From Petrotoga sp. 9PW.55.5.1 (GTDB lineage: Bacteria; Thermotogota; Thermotogae; Petrotogales; Petrotogaceae): DNA of 64,000 bases. Where the stretch lies: contig NZ_AUPM01000046.1 in NCBI RefSeq assembly GCF_003265365.1, forward strand, positions 54,588-118,587. The letters are read 5' to 3'. Positions 26,410-35,699 of the stretch are shown here, piece by piece (position 1 is the first letter of the stretch; each line of letters begins with the position of its first letter). Both the position numbers and the translations under genes were made by a program. The notes beneath the pieces were generated by a model that saw only the letters and a list, made by a program, of their open reading frames with translations, was not told the origin of the DNA and made no database searches.

Positions 26410-28641
26410 TTGAGTTATTCTAGATTTATGAAAACTTTGGGAATTGTAGTTGTTTATATTCTTTTAGCTGCTGGTGCTATTGTTATGCTGATGCCATTTG
26501 CTTGGATGATAATAACTTCCTTAAAAACAAGCGGAGAAATAAATGCTTGGCCACCCACTTGGACTACAAAAAATTTCAGTAATGAATGGGATTTGAAGTT
26601 GGTCCCGGACTCTTCTATTTCTGGTCCAAGAACCGGCTTGAGTTTATCAGAATTCAGAACTTTATCAACACAACAAAGCTTTAATCCTGATAAAATAGTA
26701 TACAGAATTGATGGAGATTTTGTTAGAAGAGGTGAAATAGAACTATTATTTGAAGAGATTAATTATTCTGAAAACTATGATGTTGATCCAGTATTATTAG
26801 ATATATATCAATACTTAGAAAATGTTCAGGTACGAGATGATTTAGCAAATTTATTTGTTCCAAAAGATTATTCTTTAGAAAACTTCGAAAATATTTATTT
26901 TGCTCTTTTTTCCCAGGAAAACGGGTATTTCAAACAAACCTCAACGATAAGAAGAATACAACAGACCCTAAACAAAATTCAAAGTTTCTTAGATGTAACC
27001 CTTGAAAGAAATATCAATATCTTACCTTATTTTAGAATAAATGATAACATGTCTCAACAAGAGATTGAACATGTTTTAGAAAGAAAGGATTTTTTTTCTC
27101 AATATCTTTTATCGATTAAAGAAAACATTGAGGTCTTAGATTTTAAATTGAGAACTTTTACACCCGAATTAAGAATTATCAATCAAAATGAAGTTCAAGA
27201 AATTATAGATTTATTGGCAGATTTTTTATCGAATATATATACATTCGATGATAATATACTTTCTAATACCAACACTCTAATAATGAGAAATATATACACT
27301 CCAATTATGGACGATATTAATACTCTAACTTTTTTCCTTTATTTTATTGAAAAATATGAGTCTTTGCAAGACATAAAAATACAAGATGTAAAAATAGCAT
27401 TTGAAGTTCCAAATAAAGATACAATGTATAAAAATATCATTGATGAAATTACAAAATCCCAATTTCCAGAAGAATTTAAACAGATTGTTATTAGGGAAGC
27501 CAACAAACAAAATATTGAAAATTTAAATGCCGAAATTGTATCATTACTTGAAAACGACATTATAGACGATATAGCTCAAAACTTAGTTCAAAGACCAAGC
27601 GAATTATCAATTTATATAAATATTATTAGAACTTTATCTAATAAAAACACCCCTCTTGAAGATGCCCAAAAAGCACTTTCGCAATCTGATTATAATTTTC
27701 TAATACAAAATATTTCAAACAAAGAAAGTGAATTAAATAGAATATTGGAAAAAAGAAAAGAATATGATAAAATATTAACGGATTTCGATAAATTTTTTCT
27801 TAATACTATTTCCAAAGTAAATATTGTAGAAGCTCCTTCCTTTATAGATTATATACTGTATAAAAATGATTCAACTATAGAAATTTACACAAACAATGTT
27901 CCTGCTATTTGGTTGCTTGATGAAACTCCCAATGCAAATGTCGGTTATTCTTTTGGGCAAGTTTTAGCGAATATTTTTCAAAACTATGTTGATGCTTGGA
28001 ATGCTGCTCCATTTTCCAAATATTATTTAAATACTATATTTGTTGCATCAGCTACCACAATTTTAGAAATTATATTTGCATCTATGGCAGCTTTTGCTTT
28101 TTCAAAATTAAATTTTTGGGGTAAAGATTTCATTTTCATTACTTTTTTAGCAACCATGATGATACCCGGGGAAGTACTTTTAGTTCCGAATTATATTACA
28201 ATAAGCAGATTTTCATGGATAGATAGTTATTATGCATTGATAGTTCCCTGGGTTATTAGCGTTTTTGCGATTTTTTTAATTAGACAGCAGTTTATGACCG
28301 TGCCCAATGAATTATGGGATGCAGCCAAGATAGATGGATCCTCTAGTTGGAGATTTTTATGGACTGTTATGGTTCCTTTGAGCAAACCCGCTGTTATGAC
28401 GGGAGCACTATTAAAATTTGTCGGTAGTTGGAATGCATTTTTATGGGTTTTAATAGTTACAAAAAGTCCTGAAATGAGAACTTTATCTGTAGGATTACAG
28501 AATTTTAGAACAGATGCAGGAGAAATATATAATCTTTTGATGGCAGCTTCCACTTTCACTATGATACCGATAGTTATCTTATTTTTATTTTTACAAAGAT
28601 ATTTTATAGAGGGAATTGCAAGAACCGGATTAAAAGGCTAA
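26410..28641 (+). CDS. Sugar-type ABC permease (MalG-like) with ~470-residue insertion
   Basis: The partner permease. TM1 is near residues 9-35, followed by the canonical SLKTSGEINAWPPTW. In place of a short loop, residues about 55-530 form a long hydrophilic region with predicted helices. The permease core (541-743) then resumes with NTIFVASATTILEIIF and the EAA loop ELWDAAKIDGSSSWRF. Its end is YFIEGIARTGLKG. At 743 residues it is more than twice the usual ~280. By topology the insertion faces outside. I recall similarly enlarged MalG proteins in other Thermotogota, but did not verify this. The start is TTG 26410, with GGAGG 9 bases upstream. Confidence 0.9.
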   Translation: MSYSRFMKTLGIVVVYILLAAGAIVMLMPFAWMIITSLKTSGEINAWPPTWTTKNFSNEWDLKLVPDSSISGPRTGLSLSEFRTLSTQQSFNPDKIVYRIDGDFVRRGEIELLFEEINYSENYDVDPVLLDIYQYLENVQVRDDLANLFVPKDYSLENFENIYFALFSQENGYFKQTSTIRRIQQTLNKIQSFLDVTLERNINILPYFRINDNMSQQEIEHVLERKDFFSQYLLSIKENIEVLDFKLRTFTPELRIINQNEVQEIIDLLADFLSNIYTFDDNILSNTNTLIMRNIYTPIMDDINTLTFFLYFIEKYESLQDIKIQDVKIAFEVPNKDTMYKNIIDEITKSQFPEEFKQIVIREANKQNIENLNAEIVSLLENDIIDDIAQNLVQRPSELSIYINIIRTLSNKNTPLEDAQKALSQSDYNFLIQNISNKESELNRILEKRKEYDKILTDFDKFFLNTISKVNIVEAPSFIDYILYKNDSTIEIYTNNVPAIWLLDETPNANVGYSFGQVLANIFQNYVDAWNAAPFSKYYLNTIFVASATTILEIIFASMAAFAFSKLNFWGKDFIFITFLATMMIPGEVLLVPNYITISRFSWIDSYYALIVPWVISVFAIFLIRQQFMTVPNELWDAAKIDGSSSWRFLWTVMVPLSKPAVMTGALLKFVGSWNAFLWVLIVTKSPEMRTLSVGLQNFRTDAGEIYNLLMAASTFTMIPIVILFLFLQRYFIEGIARTGLKG

Positions 28642-28664
28642 TTTTATTATGGAGGGGGTTAAAA

Positions 28665-29000
28665 ATACCTCTTATTGAGATAGATTCAAAAAAAACTAAT
28701 AAAAGAGCCTCCTTTAAAAATAAAAAAGTTAAAAATTATGCTTTATTATTGAGAGTAATTTTTTTTGTTGCTATTTTTTTTATAATAGGATTTACTTTTT
28801 TTCAGATATATAGGCAAATAAATCTATATTATGAATTAAGGAACACATACAACCAATTAAATTCACAAAAAGAAGTTCTAAACAAAAATATTGAAGAAAG
28901 AAATGACTTTCTTTCTGAGTTGAGGAATAGGTTAGCTGAAAAAGGAGTCGAATTAAACGATGGAGAAATTGAACAAATGGATCTTTACAACTTCCCATAA
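28665..29000 (+). CDS. DivIC/FtsB-like septum protein, probable AUA start
   Basis: A short basic cytoplasmic segment is followed by one membrane helix (LLRVIFFVAIFFIIGFTFF). A coiled coil (YELRNTYNQLNSQKEVLNKN) comes next, as in divisome proteins FtsB/DivIC. The family is judged by architecture only. The first conventional start codon, TTG 28749, has no ribosome-binding site and removes the basic segment. GGAGGGGG at 28651-28658 is strong and faces in-frame ATA 28665 (9 bases from GGAGG). I therefore place the start there, giving 111 residues. It overlaps the next gene by 41 bases. Confidence 0.65.
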   Translation: MPLIEIDSKKTNKRASFKNKKVKNYALLLRVIFFVAIFFIIGFTFFQIYRQINLYYELRNTYNQLNSQKEVLNKNIEERNDFLSELRNRLAEKGVELNDGEIEQMDLYNFP

Positions 29001-29733
29001 ACCTAACTTCCCACAAATAAAAAAATCTAATGATTTATCAAAAAAATATAATGGGTTTTATGTTGACAGAAGGAAATTAAAAGAAACGATAAAAGAAGAA
29101 AATTTTTATTTTGTGGTGGAAAAAGATTTAAATTTAATCTGTCAATGGAAGGATGGAAAATTATTTTTCCATCCTTCTGTTTCAAAAATAAGATTAAATA
29201 ATTTTTTAAAAAATGGAATCGACTATCTAATTAATTCCATGAAACCCAATAAGAGTGATATTGTTCTTGATTTAACCTTTGGGCTGGGAAGTGATGCATT
29301 GTTAATTGCTCATTTTTGCAAAAAGATAATAGGATTAGAAGCGTCTTTCCCTATATATCTTATAACTAAAGAGAATATCCAAAATTATAATTATAAGGAA
29401 AACTGGATGAAAGAGGCATCAAAAAAAATAGAGATTTTTAATCAAGACTATAAAACTTTTCTAGAAAGACAACAAGAAAATAGTTATGATATAGTTTACT
29501 GTGATCCTATGTTTGAAAATCCTCAATATAAATCAAATTCTATAAATCCTTTAAGAAAATTTGCAAGCTATGATAAAATTACTGAGTATGATATAGAAAA
29601 GATGATTAAAGTATCAAAAAAAAGGGTTGTTATAAAAGCTAGAGCAAATGACAGTGTCTGGAAATTATATAACTTTGATAGGAAAATCGGAAGCAAGAAA
29701 AGCCAAGTTTTATTCGGAGTGATTGAGAAGTGA
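28960..29733 (+). CDS. Class I SAM-dependent methyltransferase, RsmJ-like
   Basis: The SAM-binding motif VLDLTFGLGSDALLIAHF (around residue 100) with IGLEAS next, and the later YDIVYCDPMFENP, resemble RsmJ, which methylates G1516 of 16S rRNA. The first ~80 residues are a less conserved N-terminal domain. It has 257 residues. ATG 28960 lies inside the end of the DivIC-like gene, with AAGGAG 12 bases upstream. The stop overlaps the miaA GTG start by 4 bases. An RNA target is likely given miaA next door, but which base is modified is inference. Confidence 0.75.
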   Translation: MEKLNKWIFTTSHKPNFPQIKKSNDLSKKYNGFYVDRRKLKETIKEENFYFVVEKDLNLICQWKDGKLFFHPSVSKIRLNNFLKNGIDYLINSMKPNKSDIVLDLTFGLGSDALLIAHFCKKIIGLEASFPIYLITKENIQNYNYKENWMKEASKKIEIFNQDYKTFLERQQENSYDIVYCDPMFENPQYKSNSINPLRKFASYDKITEYDIEKMIKVSKKRVVIKARANDSVWKLYNFDRKIGSKKSQVLFGVIEK

Positions 29734-30641
29734 ATAAGGTTTTAATAATAGCTGGTCCTACGGCTGTTGGAAAGACAGAAATATCAATTGAATTAGCTCA
29801 AAAGATTAATGGGGAAATTATATGTATGGATTCACGCCAGATCTATAAACAATTAAATATAGGCACCGCTCGCCCAAGTGAAGAAGAAGAGATTAGTGTT
29901 CCTCATCATTTATTTGGAGTTATAGATATACAAGACCATTTTACAGCATTTGATTATAAATTTCTTGCGGAAAGAAAAATCAGTGAAGTTTTATCAAGAA
30001 ATCGAATTCCTATTTTAGTAGGAGGAACAGGGCTATATATAGATGCTTTGAAAAAAGGTTTTTTAAATGTGAAATCAGATTACGGTTTAAGAACTTATCT
30101 TAGAAAATTGGAAACCAATAATCCGGGAATATTAAGAAAAATTTTAGTAAATTTAGACCCGGAAAGGGCTTTAAAAATTCACCCAAACGATATTAAAAGA
30201 ATTATTAGAGCCCTGGAAATATTCATAATAACGGGCAACAAAATGGGTGACGTTATTAAAGTAAATCAGGAAAATAAGAAAACATATGATTATATAATAT
30301 TTATAATAGACAGAAACAGAGAGGAACTGCACCAAAGAATAAACAGTAGAGTTGAGAAAATGTTAGAAATAGGGTTAATAGATGAAACTAAAGAAATTTT
30401 AAATTTTGGATATTCACCAAATCTAAACGCTTTAAATACTATAGGTTATAAAGAAGTGATACAATATTTACACAGACAAATTGATTATGAGAGTATGGTT
30501 CACAAAATAAAAGTAAACACTCGAAATTATGCCAGAAGGCAAATAATTTATTTTAGAAAGATAAAAGATAAAAAATGGATTAATATTTCTGAAACCGACT
30601 ACGAAAATCTATATAATATAATAAGAAATAGATTTCTTTAA
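29730..30641 (+). CDS. miaA: tRNA dimethylallyltransferase MiaA
   Basis: Adds a dimethylallyl group to A37 of tRNAs that read codons starting with U. Walker A is IAGPTAVGKTEISIELA. CMDSRQIYKQLNIGTARPS and PHHLFGVIDI line the substrate channel, and GGTGLYIDAL follows. The C-terminal RNYARRQIIYFRK is the tRNA-contacting motif. It has 303 residues. The GTG start at 29730 overlaps the upstream stop (GTGA). hfq follows after 24 bases, the same miaA-hfq order as in many bacteria. Confidence 0.96.
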   Translation: MNKVLIIAGPTAVGKTEISIELAQKINGEIICMDSRQIYKQLNIGTARPSEEEEISVPHHLFGVIDIQDHFTAFDYKFLAERKISEVLSRNRIPILVGGTGLYIDALKKGFLNVKSDYGLRTYLRKLETNNPGILRKILVNLDPERALKIHPNDIKRIIRALEIFIITGNKMGDVIKVNQENKKTYDYIIFIIDRNREELHQRINSRVEKMLEIGLIDETKEILNFGYSPNLNALNTIGYKEVIQYLHRQIDYESMVHKIKVNTRNYARRQIIYFRKIKDKKWINISETDYENLYNIIRNRFL

Positions 30642-30665
30642 TAATATTATACGAGGGGTGATAGT

Positions 30666-30908
30666 ATGTCAGAAAAATTCAATTTACAAGATCGTTTTCT
30701 AAACATTCTTAGAATAAATAAGATCGAAGTAAAAATTTATTTGGAGGGGGGATTTCAAACTAGTGGAGTAGTTAGATCATTTGATGATTATACTATACTT
30801 TTAGAAAAAAGTGGTGAACAATCATTGGTCTATAAGCATGCTGTAAAGATGATGGTTCCTTCTAAATATATAAAACTGTTTCAAGATCAGCCTTCAAAAG
30901 AAGCTTGA
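30666..30908 (+). CDS. hfq: RNA-binding protein Hfq
   Basis: A hexameric Sm-like RNA chaperone of 80 residues. The Sm1 motif spans LNILRINKIEVKIYLEGGFQ, with SGVVRSFDDYTILLE following. The Sm2 motif is LVYKHAVKMMVP, where proteobacterial Hfq has YKHAISTVVP. The C-terminal tail is short. GAGGGGTGA precedes ATG 30666. Confidence 0.95.
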   Translation: MSEKFNLQDRFLNILRINKIEVKIYLEGGFQTSGVVRSFDDYTILLEKSGEQSLVYKHAVKMMVPSKYIKLFQDQPSKEA

Positions 30909-30962
30909 GGCTTAGGATAACTTATATTATTTTTATTAAGTAATTATTCGGAGGTAATGAAT

Positions 30963-31874
30963 TTGAAAAAATTTATCCTAATAAATTTTTATATTTTTGT
31001 AGTTGCAGTTTTAATGATTTCACAATTATTTGAACCACCAATAAAAAATTCGTATATAACATCATCATTTGGAGAATATAGAAACACAGGTCCAAATTCT
31101 CACTTTCATTTGGGAACCGATTTTTCTACATTTAATAGAAAAGGTGAACCAGTTTATGCAGGAGCAAGTGGTTCTGTTTATAAGGTTTGGATTAACGATC
31201 CATTATACGGTAACGCTGTTTTTTTGTATCATGAAAGTTCAGATTTAATTAGTAATTATGCTCATTTATCAACTTTCTCACAGAAGATTTCTAAATATAC
31301 ACAACTAGTACAAAATGAATTTGGAAATCAGAGAATTGAAATAATATTTCCCAAAGGAGAGATACCAGTTACTGTAAATGAAGTTATCGCTTATTCTGGC
31401 GATACAGGAGAAGCATTAGCTCCTCACTTACATTTTGAAATATTAAAGGAAATTTCGGAGGAATTAATTCATTATGATCCCCTAGAATTTCTTGATTATC
31501 AAGAAACTAGAAGTAAATCCTTAGAATTGATAAGAATTAGATCTGCTAATAAATATTTTGAAATAAATGAAAATGGAGATACGTTAGTAGAATACACAGG
31601 CTTTTTCCCTAGAATAGAAGTACACGTTAGAGAAAAATTAGGAGATAATTCAACAATTTTACCCAAAAAAGTTTCCCTTTATATCAATAATATTTTAACC
31701 TTCAAACTAGATTTCAGCAAAATTAAGGAAGAAGAAGCATACTCAGCAGATATTGTTTATGGATACGGCTCAACTCATAGTGTTTATTGGTTGAAAATGT
31801 ATTCAGATGAAAATTTAACTCCTATTGTTGTTAATGATTTTTCGGCCTTTTCCAATCTTAATTCTCCACTTTGA
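30963..31874 (+). CDS. M23-family (LytM) peptidoglycan peptidase, exported
   Basis: An N-terminal hydrophobic stretch (ILINFYIFVVAVLMI) is a signal peptide or anchor. The LytM zinc site is seen as HLGTDFS (first His and Asp) and HLHFEIL (last histidines), with SSFGEYR and YAHLSTFS between. The C-terminal ~130 residues are beta-rich and of unknown role. Start: TTG 30963 is 8 bases after GGAGG. ATG 30957 is in frame but only 2 bases after it, so TTG is preferred. It probably cuts peptide cross-links in the wall, but could be a non-catalytic activator. Confidence 0.88.
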   Translation: MKKFILINFYIFVVAVLMISQLFEPPIKNSYITSSFGEYRNTGPNSHFHLGTDFSTFNRKGEPVYAGASGSVYKVWINDPLYGNAVFLYHESSDLISNYAHLSTFSQKISKYTQLVQNEFGNQRIEIIFPKGEIPVTVNEVIAYSGDTGEALAPHLHFEILKEISEELIHYDPLEFLDYQETRSKSLELIRIRSANKYFEINENGDTLVEYTGFFPRIEVHVREKLGDNSTILPKKVSLYINNILTFKLDFSKIKEEEAYSADIVYGYGSTHSVYWLKMYSDENLTPIVVNDFSAFSNLNSPL

Positions 31875-31995
31875 ACGGGAAAATAGTGTTAGAGGATATT
31901 TGGGGAAATGAAAAAAGTTATAACTTAAAATTCATAAAACAATAATAATTTTTGTTTTACATTTTAAATATTAACATTGGATAATGTTTATTCAC

Positions 31996-32023
31996 TTGAA
32001 GGATAGTTTTTTTTTGATATAAT
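31996..32023 (+). promoter_or_regulatory. Likely sigma-70 promoter for metK
   Basis: TTGAAG (31996-32001), a 16-base spacer and TATAAT (32018-32023) lie about 100 bases upstream of metK. The predicted leader is about 90 bases. I see no recognisable SAM riboswitch or terminator in it. The gap 31875-31995 holds only AT-rich sequence with a weak AAAACAA/TTGTTTT stem. Confidence 0.55.
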
Positions 32024-32119
32024 TTAACTCGTGGTATTTTACAATGTTCTATATATATATGCCTAATCGATTTAATAATCAATATATCATCTCCAATAAA
32101 ATCCGAAGGAGGAAAAAGT

Positions 32120-33328
32120 GTGAAAAGAAAGCTTTTTACCAGTGAAAGTGTTACAGAAGGACATCCTGACAAAATATGTGATCAGGTCTCAGATGCTGTA
32201 CTAGATTCTATACTAGAGAAAGAATCAGAAGATAATAGAATAAATGCAAGATGTGCTGTAGAAACTTTAGTAACTAGAGGTTTGGTTGTAGTAACTGGAG
32301 AAGTAAGAACAACCGCTTACATAGATGTACCTACTTTAGTTAGAAATACTATTTTAGATATTGGTTATAACAGGGCTAAGTTTGGATTTGATGGAGAAAC
32401 TTGCGCCGTCGTTACTTCAATCGAAGAACAATCCCCAGACATAGCTTTAGGAGTGGATAAATCTTTAGAAGTGAAATCTAAAGAAAAAGATCAAGACCCA
32501 TATGAAAAAATAGGAGCTGGAGATCAAGGTATAATGTTTGGTTATGCAACCAACGAAACTGATGTTTATATGCCTTTACCCATAGTTCTGGCTCACCGAT
32601 TATCTAAGAAATTGACAGATGTTAGAAAATCAAACGAATTGGAATTTTTGAGGCCAGATGGAAAAACTCAGGTTACAGTAGAATATGATGAAAATAATAA
32701 TCCAATTGCTATAGAAACTGTTCTCATTTCAACACAACACTCTCCTGAAATTTCTAGGAATGAGTTAGAAGAAACTATAAAAAAATACGTTATTGAACCC
32801 GTTATACCTGAAAATCTAATGACAAAGCATACAAAAATTCTTATTAATCCTACCGGAAGGTTTGTAATTGGTGGACCTCAGGCAGACACTGGTTTAACTG
32901 GAAGAAAGATAATCGTTGATACTTATGGAGGTTGGGCTCCACACGGTGGAGGTGCTTTCTCAGGCAAAGATCCAACCAAAGTCGACAGATCAGCGACTTA
33001 TATGGCAAGATACGTAGCCAAAAATCTTGTAGCAAGTGGTGCAGCTGATGAAGTATTAATTCAGCTTTCTTATGCTATAGGTGTTGCGGAACCAGTATCT
33101 ATTAACATCGACACCAAAGGCACTGCGAAAGTAGATGAAGAAAAACTATATAAAATTGTTAGAGAAATATTTGATTTTCGACCCGCAGCTATCATTGAAA
33201 AACTCAATCTTTTACAGCCTATATACAAAAAAACTGCTGCTTATGGCCATTTTGGCAGGAATGATATAGAGTTCCCTTGGGAAAGGTTAGACAAGGTAAG
33301 GGAGTTAAAAGTTGCTTTAGGTTTATAG
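32120..33328 (+). CDS. metK: S-adenosylmethionine synthetase
   Basis: Makes SAM from methionine and [20 protein letters not shown] is the ATP/metal motif at the N-terminus. [16 protein letters not shown] follows near residue 130, with the hallmark [16 protein letters not shown] around 270. It has 402 residues. The GTG start at 32120 has GGAGG upstream. SAM made here feeds the many methyltransferases and radical SAM enzymes in the window. It has its own promoter after the M23 gene. Confidence 0.98.
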   Translation: MKRKLFTSESVTEGHPDKICDQVSDAVLDSILEKESEDNRINARCAVETLVTRGLVVVTGEVRTTAYIDVPTLVRNTILDIGYNRAKFGFDGETCAVVTSIEEQSPDIALGVDKSLEVKSKEKDQDPYEKIGAGDQGIMFGYATNETDVYMPLPIVLAHRLSKKLTDVRKSNELEFLRPDGKTQVTVEYDENNNPIAIETVLISTQHSPEISRNELEETIKKYVIEPVIPENLMTKHTKILINPTGRFVIGGPQADTGLTGRKIIVDTYGGWAPHGGGAFSGKDPTKVDRSATYMARYVAKNLVASGAADEVLIQLSYAIGVAEPVSINIDTKGTAKVDEEKLYKIVREIFDFRPAAIIEKLNLLQPIYKKTAAYGHFGRNDIEFPWERLDKVRELKVALGL

Positions 33329-33381
33329 TATTAAGAAAATAATATTTATTCATATAAAAAAAATAGAGGAGGAATCAAAAA

Positions 33382-33684
33382 TTGCCAAATAAAAAATCTG
33401 CTGAAAAAAGGGTAAAACAATCTGCAAAAAGAAGGCAAAGAAACAAAGGGTATCAAAAAAGGATAAAAGAAATTTCTAAAGAAATTGAAAAAAAGATTAA
33501 AGAAAATGCAGAAAGAGAAGAACTTCTTCAATTGCTAAGTAAAGCATTCAAAGTAATAGACACAGCTAAATCAAATGGAGCTGTTCATAGAAACTATGCC
33601 GCAAGGAAAAAATCCAAACTACATTTCAAGGTAAAAAAGTATTTGGGTGAAGTGTTAGAAGAAGAAGTTTCAGCCGCTGAATAA
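33382..33684 (+). CDS. rpsT: 30S ribosomal protein S20
   Basis: A basic, helical protein of 100 residues starting PNKKSAEKRVKQSAKRRQRN, with the conserved IDTAKSNGAVHRNYAARKKS in the middle. It binds 16S rRNA early in small-subunit assembly. The start is TTG 33382 after GAGGAGG. E. coli rpsT also starts with UUG, which is tied to its translational feedback, so the same weak start here may be functional. A hairpin follows the gene. Confidence 0.97.
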   Translation: MPNKKSAEKRVKQSAKRRQRNKGYQKRIKEISKEIEKKIKENAEREELLQLLSKAFKVIDTAKSNGAVHRNYAARKKSKLHFKVKKYLGEVLEEEVSAAE

Positions 33685-33695
33685 TTTGGTAAGAA

Positions 33696-33724
33696 AAAAA
33701 ATAGGAGAATTACCCCTATTTTTT
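33696..33724 (+). terminator. Hairpin with T-run after rpsT
   Basis: The arms AAAAAATAGG (33696-33705) and CCTATTTTTT (33715-33724) pair around a 9-base loop and end in Ts. It can terminate after rpsT, but its right arm sits directly against the GGAGG of trmB. Read-through and occlusion of trmB initiation are therefore also possible. Confidence 0.6.
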
Positions 33725-33732
33725 GGAGGAAT

Positions 33733-34683
33733 ATGGAATTGAATTCTTTTTTAGGAAAATATCAAGTCTACCCAAATAAAATAGACGAATATCCTATACT
33801 ATGGAACAAATTTTTTTCAAACGATAAAAAGTTGGTTGTAGAAATTGGTTTTGGCGGTGGAGAATTTTTAGTAGAACTAGCAAAAGCTAAACAAGATTTC
33901 AACTACATAGGAATTGAAAATTCATTAACTTCTTGCCATAAAATTCAAAAAAAAATATATAGAAATAATCTAGATAATGTTAGAATAATTTTTGAAGATG
34001 CAAAGTTTGCTTTAAGAGAATTTTTTGAAGATGATTCTGTAAATAAAGTGATAGTTAATTTTCCCTGTCCGTGGCCAAAGAGAAAACATAAAAAACGAAG
34101 ACTTTTTGATGATAATTTTATAAAAACATTGTCTTGCGTACTAGAAAAAGGCGGAGAATTTATTCTAACAACTGATGTTCTTAGGTATGCAACTCAAGTT
34201 AAGTTTGATTTTGAAAGCGACGGATCTTTTAAAACAAGTGAAATAGTTGAAGATTTTCAACTTCCCTTCAAGACAAAATACCAAAATAAATGGGAAAAAG
34301 AAGGAAGGAAAAAATATTTATTTAAGGCTGTTAAAAGCAATAGAAAAGAAATTAAAAGGTTTTTAAGAGGAGCAAATAATTTGCCACATAAAAAAATATC
34401 CAATCCAGATTTTACAAAATTAAAGACTCTAGTTGGTTTAAAGAGCACATTAGATAATTCAACTTTTATTATAAAAGATTTATATACAAAAGTGAATAAT
34501 CCTGAATATTTATTAAAAGTTTTTTCTGATGATGAAGGATTTGAACAAAGTTATTTTATCTCTATTGTTAAAACTAACAATGAATGGTTAGTGAAACTTG
34601 ATGATATAATAAAAGTATACAGAACACCAGCAGTAAAAGAATCAGTGCAATTTATAGCCCAGGAGATAGAAACTGATGTCTAA
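33733..34683 (+). CDS. trmB: tRNA (guanine-N7)-methyltransferase with C-terminal extension
   Basis: Methylates G46 in the tRNA variable loop. The SAM site [16 protein letters not shown] is near residue 35, and [18 protein letters not shown] is the family's catalytic and tRNA-contact stretch. The core ends near residue 200. About 115 further residues (from about 200 to 316), first lysine-rich and then a small alpha/beta part, are beyond the usual length. Start: ATG 33733 is 3 bases after GGAGG, and TTG 33739 is 9 bases after it, so the protein may begin two codons later. Confidence 0.92.
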   Translation: MELNSFLGKYQVYPNKIDEYPILWNKFFSNDKKLVVEIGFGGGEFLVELAKAKQDFNYIGIENSLTSCHKIQKKIYRNNLDNVRIIFEDAKFALREFFEDDSVNKVIVNFPCPWPKRKHKKRRLFDDNFIKTLSCVLEKGGEFILTTDVLRYATQVKFDFESDGSFKTSEIVEDFQLPFKTKYQNKWEKEGRKKYLFKAVKSNRKEIKRFLRGANNLPHKKISNPDFTKLKTLVGLKSTLDNSTFIIKDLYTKVNNPEYLLKVFSDDEGFEQSYFISIVKTNNEWLVKLDDIIKVYRTPAVKESVQFIAQEIETDV

Positions 34684-35674
34684 AATCACGGTTTTAGGTG
34701 CTGGGAGTTGGGGAACAGCTATAACAAAACATTTAAATGAAAATGGCCATACAATAACTGTGTGGGATAGAGATGAAGATGTCCTCAAAGATATAAAAAA
34801 GGGTAAAAATTCACGATATTTAGCTAACGTAGAAATAAAAACAGAAAGGATTATAGTTGAATCTAATATAAATCAAAGTTTAAAGGAAGCAGAAATTATA
34901 GTATTGGCAATACCCGTCCAATTTATAAGAAATATCTTGAAAATAATAGATGCAAATAATATTAAAAAAGATGCGATCTTTGTCAATTTAGCAAAAGGAA
35001 TAGAAATAGAAAATCTAAAAACTCCAAGTGAAATATTTTATGAATACTTTCCTGATTTCAAGTATTGTACTATAAGTGGCCCTAGTCACGCAGAAGAAGT
35101 TGCTGAAAATGTTCCTACATCGGTCGTAGTTGCTGGCAAAGACAAAAGTGTTAACCAATTTTTACAACGTATTTTTAGCAATAGAACCTTTAGAGTTTAT
35201 TCCAATAACGATTTAAAAGGCGTTGAAATAAGTGGAGCCCTAAAGAATATATATGCAATTGGCGCAGGTATTATTGATGGCTTAGGTAAATGGGATAATA
35301 CCAAGGCGGCTCTTATTACTCGTTCTTTAGTAGAAATTATTCGATATGCTTCTTATTATGGAGGCAAAAAAGAAACGTTTATGGGATTAGCAGGAATTGG
35401 CGATTTAGTCGTCACTTGTACAAGTCCTCATAGCAGAAATAGATATGTGGGAGAGATGTTGGAAAAAGGTAAAAAATTACAGGATATATTGAATAAGATG
35501 CCCATGGTAGCCGAAGGAGTTTATACTGCTAAAGCGGTTTATAATGATGCAAAATCAAGAGGAATTGATATGCCAATTGCTTTCAAAATTTATGAAACAT
35601 TATATACAGATTTAGAACCTAAAAAGGCAATTTATGATTTGATGACTAGAGATTTAAAATCTGAATTTTATTGA
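34676..35674 (+). CDS. gpsA: Glycerol-3-phosphate dehydrogenase [NAD(P)+]
   Basis: Reduces dihydroxyacetone phosphate to sn-glycerol-3-phosphate for phospholipid synthesis. The Rossmann motif [13 protein letters not shown] opens the protein. [29 protein letters not shown] with the catalytic lysine, and [19 protein letters not shown] are all present. It has 332 residues. ATG 34676 overlaps the trmB stop by 8 bases, with CAGGAGA upstream. Confidence 0.97.
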   Translation: MSKITVLGAGSWGTAITKHLNENGHTITVWDRDEDVLKDIKKGKNSRYLANVEIKTERIIVESNINQSLKEAEIIVLAIPVQFIRNILKIIDANNIKKDAIFVNLAKGIEIENLKTPSEIFYEYFPDFKYCTISGPSHAEEVAENVPTSVVVAGKDKSVNQFLQRIFSNRTFRVYSNNDLKGVEISGALKNIYAIGAGIIDGLGKWDNTKAALITRSLVEIIRYASYYGGKKETFMGLAGIGDLVVTCTSPHSRNRYVGEMLEKGKKLQDILNKMPMVAEGVYTAKAVYNDAKSRGIDMPIAFKIYETLYTDLEPKKAIYDLMTRDLKSEFY

Positions 35675-35699
35675 ATTAAATACATAAGGAGGAGTTTAA

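Noticed and set aside
32024..32119. Possible SAM riboswitch in the metK leader
   Set aside because: The ~90-base leader has no recognisable SAM-I/II/III core and no terminator hairpin; only a promoter and ribosome-binding site are clear.
31957..32172. Minus-strand 71-codon open frame over the metK promoter and start
   Set aside because: No ribosome-binding site, overlaps conserved metK sequence and its promoter; looks like a shadow frame.
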